Positions 34,924 to 45,051 of a DNA stretch of 64,000 bases are shown here, piece after piece (position 1 is the stretch's first letter; each line of letters begins with the position of its first letter). Below the pieces are notes generated by a model. The model made no database searches. It saw only the letters and a list, made by a program, of their open reading frames with translations, and was not told the DNA's origin. Origin of the DNA: Paenibacillus borealis (GTDB lineage Bacteria; Bacillota; Bacilli; Paenibacillales; Paenibacillaceae); the NCBI RefSeq assembly GCF_000758665.1, contig NZ_CP009285.1:7502001-7566000 (forward strand). The letters run 5' to 3'. Both the position numbers and the translations under genes were made by a program.

Positions 34924-36588
34924 CTAATGCGATACCGTCTCACGCATTACTTCCTGCAATGTTGTAATTCCTTTGGACACTTTGATGAACCCGTCCTCCA
35001 TCAATTGCACCATTCCCTGTTCTCTGCCGGCTGCACGAAGCTCTTCTATGGAAGCAGAGTCGGTAATCAACTGCCGCATACGATCATTAATCTTCAGCAC
35101 CTCATGTATGGCAATCCGGCCCCGGTAGCCCGTATTGTTGCAGTTACCACAGCCTCTCCCGCGGTATATCACCTCAGCAGGCAGACTATGGCGCCTTAAC
35201 ATAATTGCTTCCTGTTCTGTAGGCTTGTGCTCCTCTTTGCAATCCGGGCAAATTTTGCGTACCAGCCGCTGAGCGACAACCCCCAGTAGCGAAGATGCAA
35301 TCAGATAGGGCTCAACACCCATATCACGCAATCTTGAGATCGTACTGATGGCATCATTTGTATGCAATGTGGACAAGACGAGATGTCCTGTCAGCGAAGC
35401 ACGCACAGCAATTTCTGCAGTTTCCGTATCCCGTATTTCCCCTACCATAACGATATTCGGGTCCTGGCGGAGAATGGAACGGAGGCCTGCTGCGAAGGTC
35501 AGGCCAATTGCCGGATTCACATGTACCTGATTAACGCCTTCAAGCTGATACTCCACCGGATCTTCAATTGTGATAATATTTGCATTTTCAGTGTTCAACT
35601 GACTCAAGGCTGAATATAAGGTTGTTGATTTACCGCTGCCCGTCGGGCCTGTAATCAGGAGTATTCCGTACGGCTTGCTGATCATATCTCTGAAGGCTTC
35701 CGCGTTTCCGTCACTGAATCCCAGGGTATCTACCGACTTCACTCCGGTACTTAGATCCAAGAGCCGCAGTACGATCTTCTCGCCATGCATAGTTGGGAGC
35801 GAAGATACACGTATATCGACCATCTTGTAGTCAAACTGCATTTTGATCCGGCCATCCTGCGGTAATCGCCGTTCTGCTATGTTTAAGCGGGCCATAATCT
35901 TAAGTCTTGCGGTTATAAAACCCTGCATTTGCTTAGGAATGATCCGCTCTGTACGTAAAGTTCCGTCAATCCGGTAACGGATGGAGAGATTATTCTCACC
36001 CGGGTCGACATGAATATCCGAAGCCCGTAATGAAACTGCCTGCTGAATCATCTGGTTGACCAGACGCACAATCGGTGAATCCTCATCCGTAATTTCTGTT
36101 TCTTCTATTTCTTCCTGAGTAGGAAGCTCAACCATCATCTGGCTCATAGAGTCCCGCATGCCATAGTGTCTGGCTATCGCTCTTGTCAGCTCGTCCCGGC
36201 TGGAGATCGCCGGTTCAATCCGGAATCCGGTGCTCATGCGCAAATCTTCAATGGCGAAATAATCCAAGGGATCTGCCATCGCCACCATCAGCTTGCTGCC
36301 TTCCTTCATGAAAGGGAGCACTTGATAGCGTTTAGCCATACTCTCAGGGATAATCTGCGTGATCGCCGGGTCAATTTGATATTTAAACAGGCTTACATGG
36401 GGAATACCTAACTGAAACTCCAGCACTTCAATGAGCTGTTGCTCAGTGATATACCCTTGATTAATTAGAAGATCCCCCAGCTTGCGTTTGGTTTTACGTT
36501 GCTCCACTAGCGCTTCTTCAAGCTGTTCTTGAGAGATAATCCCGTTTTCTACAAGCAAATCTCCCAGTCTCTTCTTCATGATAGCCAT
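34924..36588 (-). CDS. pilB: Type IV pilus extension ATPase PilB with MshEN domain
   Basis: 554-residue assembly ATPase. The N-terminus carries the doubled MshEN motif, KRLGDLLVENGIISQEQLEE then RKLGDLLINQGYITEQQLIE, which binds c-di-GMP in MshE and related PilB proteins. Walker A GPTGSGKSTT, Walker B DPNIVMVGEIRD, His box HLVLSTLHTNDA, and the zinc tetracysteine CPDC...CGNC are intact. First gene of the core operon; GGAG lies ten bases before the ATG, and a second in-frame ATG is three codons inside. The divergent neighbour is the large surface protein. Confidence 0.94.
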   Translation of the reverse strand: MAIMKKRLGDLLVENGIISQEQLEEALVEQRKTKRKLGDLLINQGYITEQQLIEVLEFQLGIPHVSLFKYQIDPAITQIIPESMAKRYQVLPFMKEGSKLMVAMADPLDYFAIEDLRMSTGFRIEPAISSRDELTRAIARHYGMRDSMSQMMVELPTQEEIEETEITDEDSPIVRLVNQMIQQAVSLRASDIHVDPGENNLSIRYRIDGTLRTERIIPKQMQGFITARLKIMARLNIAERRLPQDGRIKMQFDYKMVDIRVSSLPTMHGEKIVLRLLDLSTGVKSVDTLGFSDGNAEAFRDMISKPYGILLITGPTGSGKSTTLYSALSQLNTENANIITIEDPVEYQLEGVNQVHVNPAIGLTFAAGLRSILRQDPNIVMVGEIRDTETAEIAVRASLTGHLVLSTLHTNDAISTISRLRDMGVEPYLIASSLLGVVAQRLVRKICPDCKEEHKPTEQEAIMLRRHSLPAEVIYRGRGCGNCNNTGYRGRIAIHEVLKINDRMRQLITDSASIEELRAAGREQGMVQLMEDGFIKVSKGITTLQEVMRETVSH

Positions 36589-36895
36589 ATCCGTATCACT
36601 CCAGAGCGCTTTATTTTTGACCTTAGTACAAACTAATCACTCTAACCCTCTGAACTCAGCGTATCGATTATTCACCTGTAAATTATCTTAAATTTTATAG
36701 TTATTTAGTCTCAGTTTACTAGGTGAATATGCATATCTTTTAATTGCCTATCTACTAAATATGTCCTAGAATGTATATAGCATAGAATGGATAATTTTAC
36801 AACGGAAACCGACCTAAACTGCAGCCTTTATAAGGCAAAATAGAAGTTTATATGACATATTTTGTGTTATTTATAACTATTGGGGAGAGATCGCG
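36589..36895. promoter_or_regulatory. AT-rich divergent promoter region with a long inverted repeat
   Basis: 307 bp between pilB (minus) and the large surface protein (plus). ATTCACCTGTAAA (36670-36682) is repeated inverted as TTTACTAGGTGAAT (36715-36728), with one extra base and a 32-bp gap. The repeat sits just upstream of the plus-strand promoter and is placed to affect both genes. A smaller hairpin GCCTTTATAAGGC lies near 36820. No clear pilB promoter was found by eye. Confidence 0.55.
36744..36772 (+). promoter_or_regulatory. Predicted promoter of the large surface protein
   Basis: TTGCCT (36744-36749), 17-bp spacer, TAGAAT (36767-36772). The leader would be about 117 nt; GGGGAGAG precedes the ATG at 36896. 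Confidence 0.5.
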
Positions 36896-39800
36896 ATGAA
36901 GGTCTTGAAACGAAAAAGACTGCTGCTTATGCTTAGCCTTCCACTGGTTTTGATCATGGCTGGTATCGTCTGGAGCATGGTATCCAAAATTGACGCTGGC
37001 CCGGCCAGTTATCCGATTCGCCTGCTTGAAGTCACGGAAGACGGTGCAAGCCAGTTATCCTCCCTCAAGACCGGATTGACAGACTTTACAGTCGTTACCA
37101 TGAGCATGAAGAGATTTGTAGCTTTACGCGATGATCTGGATGGACAATATGACGGCATTTACATAGGTAAAGGTACCTACAGTCCCGTAACCCTGGGTAA
37201 TCTTAAGGATAAGGACCCTTCTGTCCGCTCCAAAGCAATGAATACCTCGGCAGTCCAGAACGATATTACGCGTCTTCGGGCGGACGATATTACTAAGCTC
37301 TTCATTGATAAGGGCTTGTATGTAATTTTCCATGAGCAAACCTTTTTAAATCAGGAGAAGTCAGGCGCCAGCAAAGGCATCCTCTATGAAGCTTTCAATC
37401 CCTTGCGCAGCTCTACAGCTAAGAAAAGCAATGTTCTTTTTCTGAATGATAATGGACTGACTGATTTCTTCAATGGACTGAAGACCGACAGTTCCATACT
37501 GAAGCAACGCCCGCAACTTGAAATCACTAACAGCAGTGAGATCAAAAACTACGTTCCGGCATCCACAGACGGAAAAATCTATGTTCCAGGTGATAAGCTG
37601 AAATTCAACTTCAGCGTCGGCAACACTATAGACCTCGAGAATCATCCTTTGACAGCCAAGTTATACATTAACCTTGATAAGTCCATTGCCATGAGCGAAC
37701 AACAGGTTGTAGCTTCTGTTAAAGTGAACAAAGCAACCGGAACACTGGAGTATACGCTCCCCCGGACTTTCTCAGGGCTGTTGTACTGGAAGCTTGAAAT
37801 CAGCAATCCTACCAGTACTCTGCAATTAAAAGATTACGAACGCGGAAGTATCCGTTACCGGAATGAGAAGACCGTTGTAAAGGTTCTCCAGGTTACTCCT
37901 GCCGGAACCGGTACTATTCCTGAAAGCAGTTTGAAAAAAACTGTAAACATGAATCAGGATTATCTGGCTTCAACTGATTATTCTTTAGATATTACTGTTA
38001 TGACTATGGATGAATTCAATTCTTATGTTGAGAACACCTATACAAAAACTCAGAACTATGGCCTCAATGGCGTCTATGATATGTTATTGTTCGGTTTCCG
38101 TGATGAATATTACTTAAAAGCAATCATGAAGACTAGATCTATAGAAGCAGTGGAAAATTTTATTGGGATCTCCCACCAAAGCGTTATGTTCACACATGAC
38201 ACTGTCATTAACCTTTATGGTGCCAATACCTGGGTAAACAACTTCAAAGAAATTACGGGCCAAAAGGACCCCGTTGTCAATCTCGGCCATAATGCGCTTA
38301 ATCCATCAACCAAAGTAAAACCGGTGAACGATGGCTTGCTTATGCAATATCCTTTTTACCTGAGTCAGCAGAATAGCGACGGTGCACAGACCAGTATAGA
38401 TGTGCCTAAGGTAGCAAAAACACATAACCAGTACTTCACTCTCGATCTGGAAGATCCGACAGTTGTGCCGTGGTATAACATTATTAGTGAACCTAGTAAT
38501 ACTGACCAACGAACACCTGATGATAGCTGGAACCACTACTACACTTACTCCAAAAGTAATGTAACCTATTCCGGCACCGGCCACCTTTTTGGATCCGGTC
38601 TTTCAAGCAGCGAGGCAGTATTCCCGGTTTGGGAACAAAAACTATTCGTCAATACTATGTATAGAGCATTCATGGGTTCCAATCACGCTCCCAAAATCAC
38701 CGTTTATGCACCTGACAGCGGAACTGTTATCCCATCCTATCAAGATAAGCTGACTGTAAGCTATTCGGTAGCCGATTTGGATCTGAAGGACCGCAGCGTG
38801 ACTACCAGTCTGAAATTTATTGTGAAGGGAACGGAACTGACCAGCCCGGATTATATTATTAAAGACCGGCGCGTAGGATCGGAAGAAACAATTACCCAGA
38901 CCTTCCGAAATCCGCTTTCTGAGAGCGGGGATATTCAAATTGTGATTACGGCACAAGACGACCAGGGTGCTTCCGCTTCGCCAGTTACCATTCCCCTGAC
39001 CGTAAAGAAGGTGGATTCTTCTTTATCGATTAGCCGAAGTCAATCTGCTACCAAAATAGGTAGAGACAAGACGGTAACGATAGACTACAGCATTACTCCA
39101 AAAACATTACCATTAACGGAAGTTCAACCTCCACATCAAGGGAAAGACAACCTGGTGATTTCCAATCTGCGCTATGAGGAAACATTTGCTCCAAATCTTG
39201 AAATCAGTAAAGAGGCACTGCCGCAAGGTTTCACCAGAACTGGTAGTCTCACAGAGGGTTACACTATTACAGCAACCTTTGATGACATCAAGTTCTTGTT
39301 AACTACAGTAGATGGAGTCAAATATTATAAGCCTGTCAACCCTAACAGTACAGTAGACCCGCTTATATATAAATTCACCTTAAGCTTCATACCTAAGGCT
39401 GCGCAGAAATATGTTCTGGATAATTCCAGCATTACGTTTGATGAAATCCATGCTGTTGCTGAACCTGTAACTACGGCTACGGCTTCACCAACAGCAGTGG
39501 CAACAGTTGCCGCAACGGCAACAGCAACAGCAACACCAACGCCGACGCCTATACCGACTCCTGTTCCTATAGTAGATGCTTTTGATCCTTCAGTATCTAC
39601 TACTGGTTCTACATTGGGACTAGCTGGTGATTTTAATATTTTTGCTTTGAAGAATATAGATATTAGCATAGGAAACCTAAATGTAGATGGAAATGTTGCT
39701 GCAGGTTGGGATATCACTATGGGTAACAAGTCTGGTGGCGTAGTTATAAAGCCGAAAGGAATTATGATCGCCGGCCAAGATTTCACTTATAACAGCAATA

Positions 39801-41737
39801 GCGGCTCTGACACTGGTATTGAAATCAATGCCGATATTACTTACGGTAGAAATTTCAATAATAATGTTAGAAGCTTAAGTAATATTCACGGCGACATCAA
39901 GCAAGGAAATCCTATTAATTTTGATAAAACAGCTGCATATCTAAAGGCGTTATCAGTTCATCTGAATACACTTTCTCCAGCGGTAAGCACTAAGCCTGTG
40001 AACGGCCTGCTTGTATTCGAGGGCCAACGTGCCGATTATAACGTTTTCAAAGTAAGTGCTGATGATATTAAGCCTGGAGGAATGAAGTTTAAAATTCCCA
40101 AAAGCTCAATTGCCATAGTTAATATCATTGGGGATAGTCCACAATTCACCAATATCTGGTACGATTTTGGCGAAACTGATTCAAGTCATATTCTTTACAA
40201 TTTCCCAAATGCAAGCACATTAAGAACTGAGGGCACTTTTTATGGAAATTTCCTTGCACCGTTAGCTATTATGCGCTCTGACAGCACGAACATAACCGGT
40301 TCAATTATCGTGGAATCGTTCAGTGTTCCTGGTACACTAGGTGGTTCAATGAACGCTCATCTTGCAACACTAAAAGGAACCCTTCCTTTACCAGCCGCCA
40401 CCGCAGTCCCAACGGCAGTCCCTACAGCTACTCCGGTAGCTACTGCGACCGTTACAGCTACGCCTGCACCTACTACTGCTGTCGCAACACAAACAGTGGC
40501 ACCAACGGTTACACCGGCTCCATTAATAAGTGTGACCCTGACGTTCACTAGAGTTGATCTGGAAGTGATTATTGAAATCACTAAAATAACTGTACGGGAT
40601 GAAACCATATTAGTTGACAGCCCATTATCACTTCAATCCTTAGTGACGGCGATAGAGCCATCGGATGTAGAGGAAAAGAACAAAAAGCCCCTGTGGACAA
40701 TCGTCAGCGGCAGCAATATCATCGAATTCACAAGTGATGGTGTGATTAAAGGAATAGCTGCCGGACAGGCTAAAGTCACAGCTACAGCCCAAGATGGAAG
40801 CAATGTTATCAGCAATACAGCAACAATTACTGTAAATCCCCTTACTCCTCCTGAGCCAATACGCGAGATAACACTAACAGGAGATAATTCGGGAACCGTC
40901 AATTCTTCTATAGACTTCACAGCTTCATATACCAGCCAACCGGTTGAGACGGGGATTAGCTATAGCTGGACTGTTACAGATGCTGACGATAACGTGGTTA
41001 ATCATTACCTGACAACGACGGGTCCAGCTTCACCTATTGGAGCTTTCAATGCGTCTCAAAGTGGGAAATACACCATCACCGTAACTGCATACAGCAATAG
41101 TAATACGGCTGGTACTCCTGCCTCTAAAATAGTTACCATCACCAACCCTTTAACGGACTTTACCATTGAAGGTGCCGGCAGTGTATTTGTAGGTAAATCT
41201 ATTGAATTGAACTTAAAGAATTTTGTGCCTAATAATGCGGATATCGTCCCATTTAAATGGGATCTCGTGGGGGATGGTATACAATTCGCTAGTCTTACTA
41301 AAGCATCAACCGATACTAATGACACAAAGTATAATTTAACAGGCATTGCGCCGAAGGATAACATTACTATTTCTGTTACAGCAGGAGGTATCACCAGGAC
41401 CAAGCCAATTAAGATTGAAACACTGGTTCTTACTGATATGCAGTTCACCGGTACTATAGTGGAGATGAACGTCGGAGATTCGAGGTATCTAGACCAGCTT
41501 CTCTGGTTTTCCCCTAGAGAAATTGTTCTGGATGATGTACGAAATCAATTGAACTGGGAAAGCACCTTCTCAGGTATTGCTTCCTTCCAAACTCCGGTGG
41601 ACTCAAGCAACCGAGGGAAAATTTATGCCCACAAAAGCGGAAGTACATTGGTAACTGTTCAGTATGCCAATAATCCGTTAATCAAAGCAACTATTCTTGT
41701 CAAAGTAAACCCTCTTGATACGGATGACCGTTATTAA
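36896..41737 (+). CDS. Large multidomain surface protein (DUF5057-like, choice-of-anchor A, Ig-like)
   Basis: 1613 residues. A signal or anchor helix (LLLMLSLPLVLIMAGIVWSM) opens the protein. Residues 40-620 look like the DUF5057 type found in large Bacillales surface proteins, followed by a bacterial Ig-like region near 625-720. A Thr/Pro/Ala linker near 860-895 leads to a choice-of-anchor-A-like beta domain (GDFNIFALKNIDISIGN to LGGSMNAHL). A second such linker near 1165-1205 precedes several Ig-like modules, one BIG2-like (GVIKGIAAGQAKVTATAQDG). No LPXTG or SLH anchor is seen. It is more A+T-rich than the housekeeping genes around it. Lying between two pilus operons, it may be a pilus-associated adhesin; that role is inference. 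Confidence 0.72.
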   Translation: MKVLKRKRLLLMLSLPLVLIMAGIVWSMVSKIDAGPASYPIRLLEVTEDGASQLSSLKTGLTDFTVVTMSMKRFVALRDDLDGQYDGIYIGKGTYSPVTLGNLKDKDPSVRSKAMNTSAVQNDITRLRADDITKLFIDKGLYVIFHEQTFLNQEKSGASKGILYEAFNPLRSSTAKKSNVLFLNDNGLTDFFNGLKTDSSILKQRPQLEITNSSEIKNYVPASTDGKIYVPGDKLKFNFSVGNTIDLENHPLTAKLYINLDKSIAMSEQQVVASVKVNKATGTLEYTLPRTFSGLLYWKLEISNPTSTLQLKDYERGSIRYRNEKTVVKVLQVTPAGTGTIPESSLKKTVNMNQDYLASTDYSLDITVMTMDEFNSYVENTYTKTQNYGLNGVYDMLLFGFRDEYYLKAIMKTRSIEAVENFIGISHQSVMFTHDTVINLYGANTWVNNFKEITGQKDPVVNLGHNALNPSTKVKPVNDGLLMQYPFYLSQQNSDGAQTSIDVPKVAKTHNQYFTLDLEDPTVVPWYNIISEPSNTDQRTPDDSWNHYYTYSKSNVTYSGTGHLFGSGLSSSEAVFPVWEQKLFVNTMYRAFMGSNHAPKITVYAPDSGTVIPSYQDKLTVSYSVADLDLKDRSVTTSLKFIVKGTELTSPDYIIKDRRVGSEETITQTFRNPLSESGDIQIVITAQDDQGASASPVTIPLTVKKVDSSLSISRSQSATKIGRDKTVTIDYSITPKTLPLTEVQPPHQGKDNLVISNLRYEETFAPNLEISKEALPQGFTRTGSLTEGYTITATFDDIKFLLTTVDGVKYYKPVNPNSTVDPLIYKFTLSFIPKAAQKYVLDNSSITFDEIHAVAEPVTTATASPTAVATVAATATATATPTPTPIPTPVPIVDAFDPSVSTTGSTLGLAGDFNIFALKNIDISIGNLNVDGNVAAGWDITMGNKSGGVVIKPKGIMIAGQDFTYNSNSGSDTGIEINADITYGRNFNNNVRSLSNIHGDIKQGNPINFDKTAAYLKALSVHLNTLSPAVSTKPVNGLLVFEGQRADYNVFKVSADDIKPGGMKFKIPKSSIAIVNIIGDSPQFTNIWYDFGETDSSHILYNFPNASTLRTEGTFYGNFLAPLAIMRSDSTNITGSIIVESFSVPGTLGGSMNAHLATLKGTLPLPAATAVPTAVPTATPVATATVTATPAPTTAVATQTVAPTVTPAPLISVTLTFTRVDLEVIIEITKITVRDETILVDSPLSLQSLVTAIEPSDVEEKNKKPLWTIVSGSNIIEFTSDGVIKGIAAGQAKVTATAQDGSNVISNTATITVNPLTPPEPIREITLTGDNSGTVNSSIDFTASYTSQPVETGISYSWTVTDADDNVVNHYLTTTGPASPIGAFNASQSGKYTITVTAYSNSNTAGTPASKIVTITNPLTDFTIEGAGSVFVGKSIELNLKNFVPNNADIVPFKWDLVGDGIQFASLTKASTDTNDTKYNLTGIAPKDNITISVTAGGITRTKPIKIETLVLTDMQFTGTIVEMNVGDSRYLDQLLWFSPREIVLDDVRNQLNWESTFSGIASFQTPVDSSNRGKIYAHKSGSTLVTVQYANNPLIKATILVKVNPLDTDDRY

Positions 41738-41750
41738 AGAGATCTAACCT

Positions 41751-41802
41751 AAAAGGAGCCATTTTGCGCAGTTGATACTGCCGCGAAATGGCTCCTTTTT
41801 TA
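41751..41802. terminator. Bidirectional terminator between the surface protein and the pilX-like gene
   Basis: AAAAGGAGCCATTT (41751-41764) pairs with AAATGGCTCCTTTTTT (41786-41801). It ends both convergent genes. Confidence 0.9.
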
Positions 41803-41812
41803 TTGCAGATCT

Positions 41813-43702
41813 TCAGTTCACCAATTGCATAGGTCCGACATTTACATTAACGGTTTGTACTCTGGGTAAGCTGGACTGCTGATTCTCATAAATATCCGGT
41901 TTATAATCAATTACAAAACGCTCTGGTGCAGGTGTCTGTGAAATGACTAGGCTCCCACCTGTAAGTGGATCAGGCTCTACAACTTTTCCCGTGACTGCAT
42001 TAACTGTCAGGTTGTCTTTGGCGAAAAACCCGCCTATCAGGTGGAACATAGAACCTACACCATACAATTCTCCGCTGGAGTCTGTGTAGAAAAATGCTTC
42101 CATCGTTTCTTCTACGCTTGGTTCGTTTACAGCAAAGGCATGCAGGCGGTTTATAAGCACTTTCCCTTTGGAGATCAGCACCAGTTCTTTAGTCTCCTCA
42201 TTATTCGATCCGTTACTGCTTCGTATGCCCTTTATGTTGGCATCTTCTACAGTCGTCTCTCCCAACACCAGCATCGTTGAATCGAATTCAACATTCCCTT
42301 TGATTTTCACATTACCCGTAACTAATATATTGGCCCGGACCGGTAAAAAATCCGCTGTAAAGTTATTAATCTCCAAATTCCCGGCTACTATGAACCAGCG
42401 TGGCAACTCTCCACTTTTGGGATCATTTTGAGTAGACGTTTCCGGCGGATAGAACAGTTTCTTATAGGCTAAACCATCAACGACCAAATTCCCATTAAAG
42501 ATCATAGTGGAATCCAAAGTCTCCAACTGCTGGAGTTTCATATTGTAATTATTCAAATCCCTTTCGTACTGCTCAATGTCAGCTTCCTCAGCATCCGGAA
42601 GTACCTTGACCGGGGCTACCGGCATTCCTTGAATATGTGTAACCTCAGAGCGGCCAATAATCCATGAGTTTAATTGAGCGGTACTCTGGTTGTATTCCGC
42701 GCGCATACTGTTTCTTAATGTTTTTTGGGTAGAATCATCTTTTGAGAGGGTTAGTCCTTGAGCCAGTTTATCGAAGAATGATTCCTCTACATTAATCTGG
42801 ACAAATTTATTTTTCTCTTTGATTTTGATATTAGACGAATTCACATGCAGAATCTTATTCAAAATATCATTTCGCGCTGTCTCATTTCCTGGCAGAGAAG
42901 TCATATTATCTTCCTGGTCTTCGGATGAAACACTTTCCTTCGGCTGGAAGTTCTCCTTGTATTTAATATTATCCATCGCTTGGACATGTATCTCACCCAA
43001 GGCAGATCCATCAGCATTACTGGTGACCTTAGGGAAATCAAGGGTGACCTCAGGATATCTCCGTCCCAAATACGTGTACCAAGGTGTATTGGTTACTAGC
43101 AGCTTCTCCCCCGCATATACATTGCCTTTGAGGATGGGCGATCCATTAAGTCTAAGCGTCTTTTGTGAACCGAACACGTATTTGAGGAAGTCCGGATAGC
43201 TGTCTATAATAACCTGCTGCCTCAATGTCCGCTCCACCCCGTTAACCACAGCCTTGGAACTAATAGTAATCGTGTATTGAATAGACTGTTTCCCTATCTT
43301 TTTATCGTTATTATCATCATATTCAATACCATCAACCGAACCGCTACTGGTAGACTGCAATTCGGTAGCTACTTTCAGGCTCGATTTATTGTCATCCAGT
43401 TTCCCGAGAATATCTCCCAAGCTTTGCGGATCAATATCCTCCAGCTTTAGTCCCTGCAGCTCAGATTGGATATAGGCAGCAGCTTCATTAAGTCCCTTCT
43501 GGGCAAGATGCAGCGACTGCACATCATTCTCCCTCGTCTCACTTCGCTGGGCTCCCCCAACTGTTGCACCAAGAACCGCCAATCCAAGGATTGTAAGGAG
43601 CAGCACCACGAACATGACCAGTACAAGAGCAGAGCCGCGTTCCGACTCTATATTGGCGACAAACTGAGAAGAGCTTCCCTTTTTCTTTTTGCTAAATTTC
43701 AT
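41813..43702 (-). CDS. PilX-like minor pilus protein with a beta-helix-like C-terminus
   Basis: 629 residues. The N-terminus has the PilX_N layout: ERGSALVLVMFVVLLLTILG, then RSETRENDVQSLHLAQKGLN. It lacks the consensus FTLIE, as PilX/GspK proteins do. The body is much larger than usual. From about residue 390 it shows repeats like NGNLVVDGLAY, AGNLEINNFT, TGNVKIKGNVEFDSTMLVLG, reminiscent of bactofilin-type beta-helices. Last gene of a pilV-pilW-pilX-like set, 15 bp after the pilW-like gene. GspK/PilX proteins cap or prime the pilus tip. The extended domain may be the exposed tip. Confidence 0.72.
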   Translation of the reverse strand: MKFSKKKKGSSSQFVANIESERGSALVLVMFVVLLLTILGLAVLGATVGGAQRSETRENDVQSLHLAQKGLNEAAAYIQSELQGLKLEDIDPQSLGDILGKLDDNKSSLKVATELQSTSSGSVDGIEYDDNNDKKIGKQSIQYTITISSKAVVNGVERTLRQQVIIDSYPDFLKYVFGSQKTLRLNGSPILKGNVYAGEKLLVTNTPWYTYLGRRYPEVTLDFPKVTSNADGSALGEIHVQAMDNIKYKENFQPKESVSSEDQEDNMTSLPGNETARNDILNKILHVNSSNIKIKEKNKFVQINVEESFFDKLAQGLTLSKDDSTQKTLRNSMRAEYNQSTAQLNSWIIGRSEVTHIQGMPVAPVKVLPDAEEADIEQYERDLNNYNMKLQQLETLDSTMIFNGNLVVDGLAYKKLFYPPETSTQNDPKSGELPRWFIVAGNLEINNFTADFLPVRANILVTGNVKIKGNVEFDSTMLVLGETTVEDANIKGIRSSNGSNNEETKELVLISKGKVLINRLHAFAVNEPSVEETMEAFFYTDSSGELYGVGSMFHLIGGFFAKDNLTVNAVTGKVVEPDPLTGGSLVISQTPAPERFVIDYKPDIYENQQSSLPRVQTVNVNVGPMQLVN

Positions 43703-43717
43703 TTCAGCCCACCGCCC

Positions 43718-44311
43718 CTAGAATCCGAATTTGCTCTCAAGATTGAGCTGCCGTGTATTGTCCCCGCGTTGTAAGACCAGTGAAAGATTAATATTCAACA
43801 AACCACTCTCACATGGCTGTATTGTATTCGCACTACATTCCAGAGTGATGGAGGAAGCCGGACCCAGCTTCGAATCAGTCGAAGTACGCGTATTGTAGGT
43901 ATCCGCTGGTACCGGAGTAGCTAGAGAATCTGCAGGATCTGGGGTTCCCTGATTGGATGCCGGGTTTGATGCCGGAATCTCGTTAATCACCAACTGTCCG
44001 CCCGCTATTCCAATTTCCACCTCATCGGTTCCCCCATTGATATTGTCTCTCTGCAGAAAAATAGTTTGATTCGTGTCTGAACGAACGGTACTTGGAGCAA
44101 AGGTATAGATTTCAGTAATAATAGCAGACATCAACAGGTCACTTTCATCCCTTAATGTATTCTCCATCGTAACTCTCTGATAACTCTGCACACCAAACAT
44201 CATCACGCCATAGATCAGTCCGGATACCAGGGAGAACAATGACAAGGCGGCAATAAGTTCAATAAGCGTGAATCCCTGTTCCCTGCGGAGAAGATCAACG
44301 AATTTTCTCAT
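43718..44311 (-). CDS. Minor pilin, PilW/GspJ-like
   Basis: 197 residues. A class III prepilin leader ends before GFTLIELIAALSLFSLVSGLI; mature Glu 5 is present. The pattern MENTLRDESDLLMSAIITEI after the helix is typical of PilW/GspJ. The ATG at 44311 has GGAGGGG ten bases upstream and overlaps the pilV-like gene by 17 bases; an upstream in-frame start at 44356 is less likely. It probably forms a tip or priming complex with its two neighbours. Confidence 0.82.
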   Translation of the reverse strand: MRKFVDLLRREQGFTLIELIAALSLFSLVSGLIYGVMMFGVQSYQRVTMENTLRDESDLLMSAIITEIYTFAPSTVRSDTNQTIFLQRDNINGGTDEVEIGIAGGQLVINEIPASNPASNQGTPDPADSLATPVPADTYNTRTSTDSKLGPASSITLECSANTIQPCESGLLNINLSLVLQRGDNTRQLNLESKFGF

Positions 44312-44897
44312 CGGTAATATACCCCTCCACAACTGTCTCCTTGACATTAGTCCCACCCTTGCCTGAATCCTTTACTTTAATTCGAACGGGCAAAAGAAAC
44401 TCCGCAGTGGCTTGCTCAACCGGATCGGAGGAGCCGATCATCCCTTGATGCAAGGACGACTGATATTCAATATCTATATGATAATTGACGTTATTTATAG
44501 TAGGATTCAGCACCTTCGCCAAAGTAGTCACATCACTAACCGCAGTACTATAGACACTGCAGCTTACAGTGGGTGTCAACGGCACACAACCAGCAGCTTG
44601 AATCGCCGGATGTCCTATGATCTGAGGTTGTGCTCCTGATCCGGGTTTCCCTCTGAAATAGAGCTCAAGCTTCTCAAAATCCTGCTTCTCCATATAAAAG
44701 AGCGCATTACGCGCCAGATTGACCATGATCGTCTTATTCTGGTTCGATTTTGAATAGGATAGCGCATTGGTGAAGTAGGAGGTAAGCACCAGGGAAACAA
44801 TCGACAAAATAACGATAGCTGCCAGCACCTCAATCAGCGTAAATCCCTCTTCCTTGCCCCGCTCCCGGTTTCGGTTCCACTTGTCTTTCCAAGACAT
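44295..44897 (-). CDS. Minor pilin, PilV/GspI-like
   Basis: 200 residues. Leader [18 protein letters not shown], then mature [20 protein letters not shown] with Glu 5. The following [20 protein letters not shown] segment resembles PilV/GspI. First gene of the minor-pilin operon, divergent from the esterase. GGGAG precedes the ATG. Processing requires the prepilin peptidase encoded 13 kb away in the core cluster. Confidence 0.85.
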   Translation of the reverse strand: MSWKDKWNRNRERGKEEGFTLIEVLAAIVILSIVSLVLTSYFTNALSYSKSNQNKTIMVNLARNALFYMEKQDFEKLELYFRGKPGSGAQPQIIGHPAIQAAGCVPLTPTVSCSVYSTAVSDVTTLAKVLNPTINNVNYHIDIEYQSSLHQGMIGSSDPVEQATAEFLLPVRIKVKDSGKGGTNVKETVVEGYITDEKIR

Positions 44898-45051
44898 CCT
44901 GTTCGCTCCCTATGCTCTATTGGATTCAATCATCGGTCTTGAGACCTGTACCATTCTTCGTCTCTCTGAATCTTTCTACCTACTTCCATTATATTCTTTC
45001 AACTCCGGCACCAGCAATGCTTGCAGGGAATAAATCTAGAGATTTCTACAA

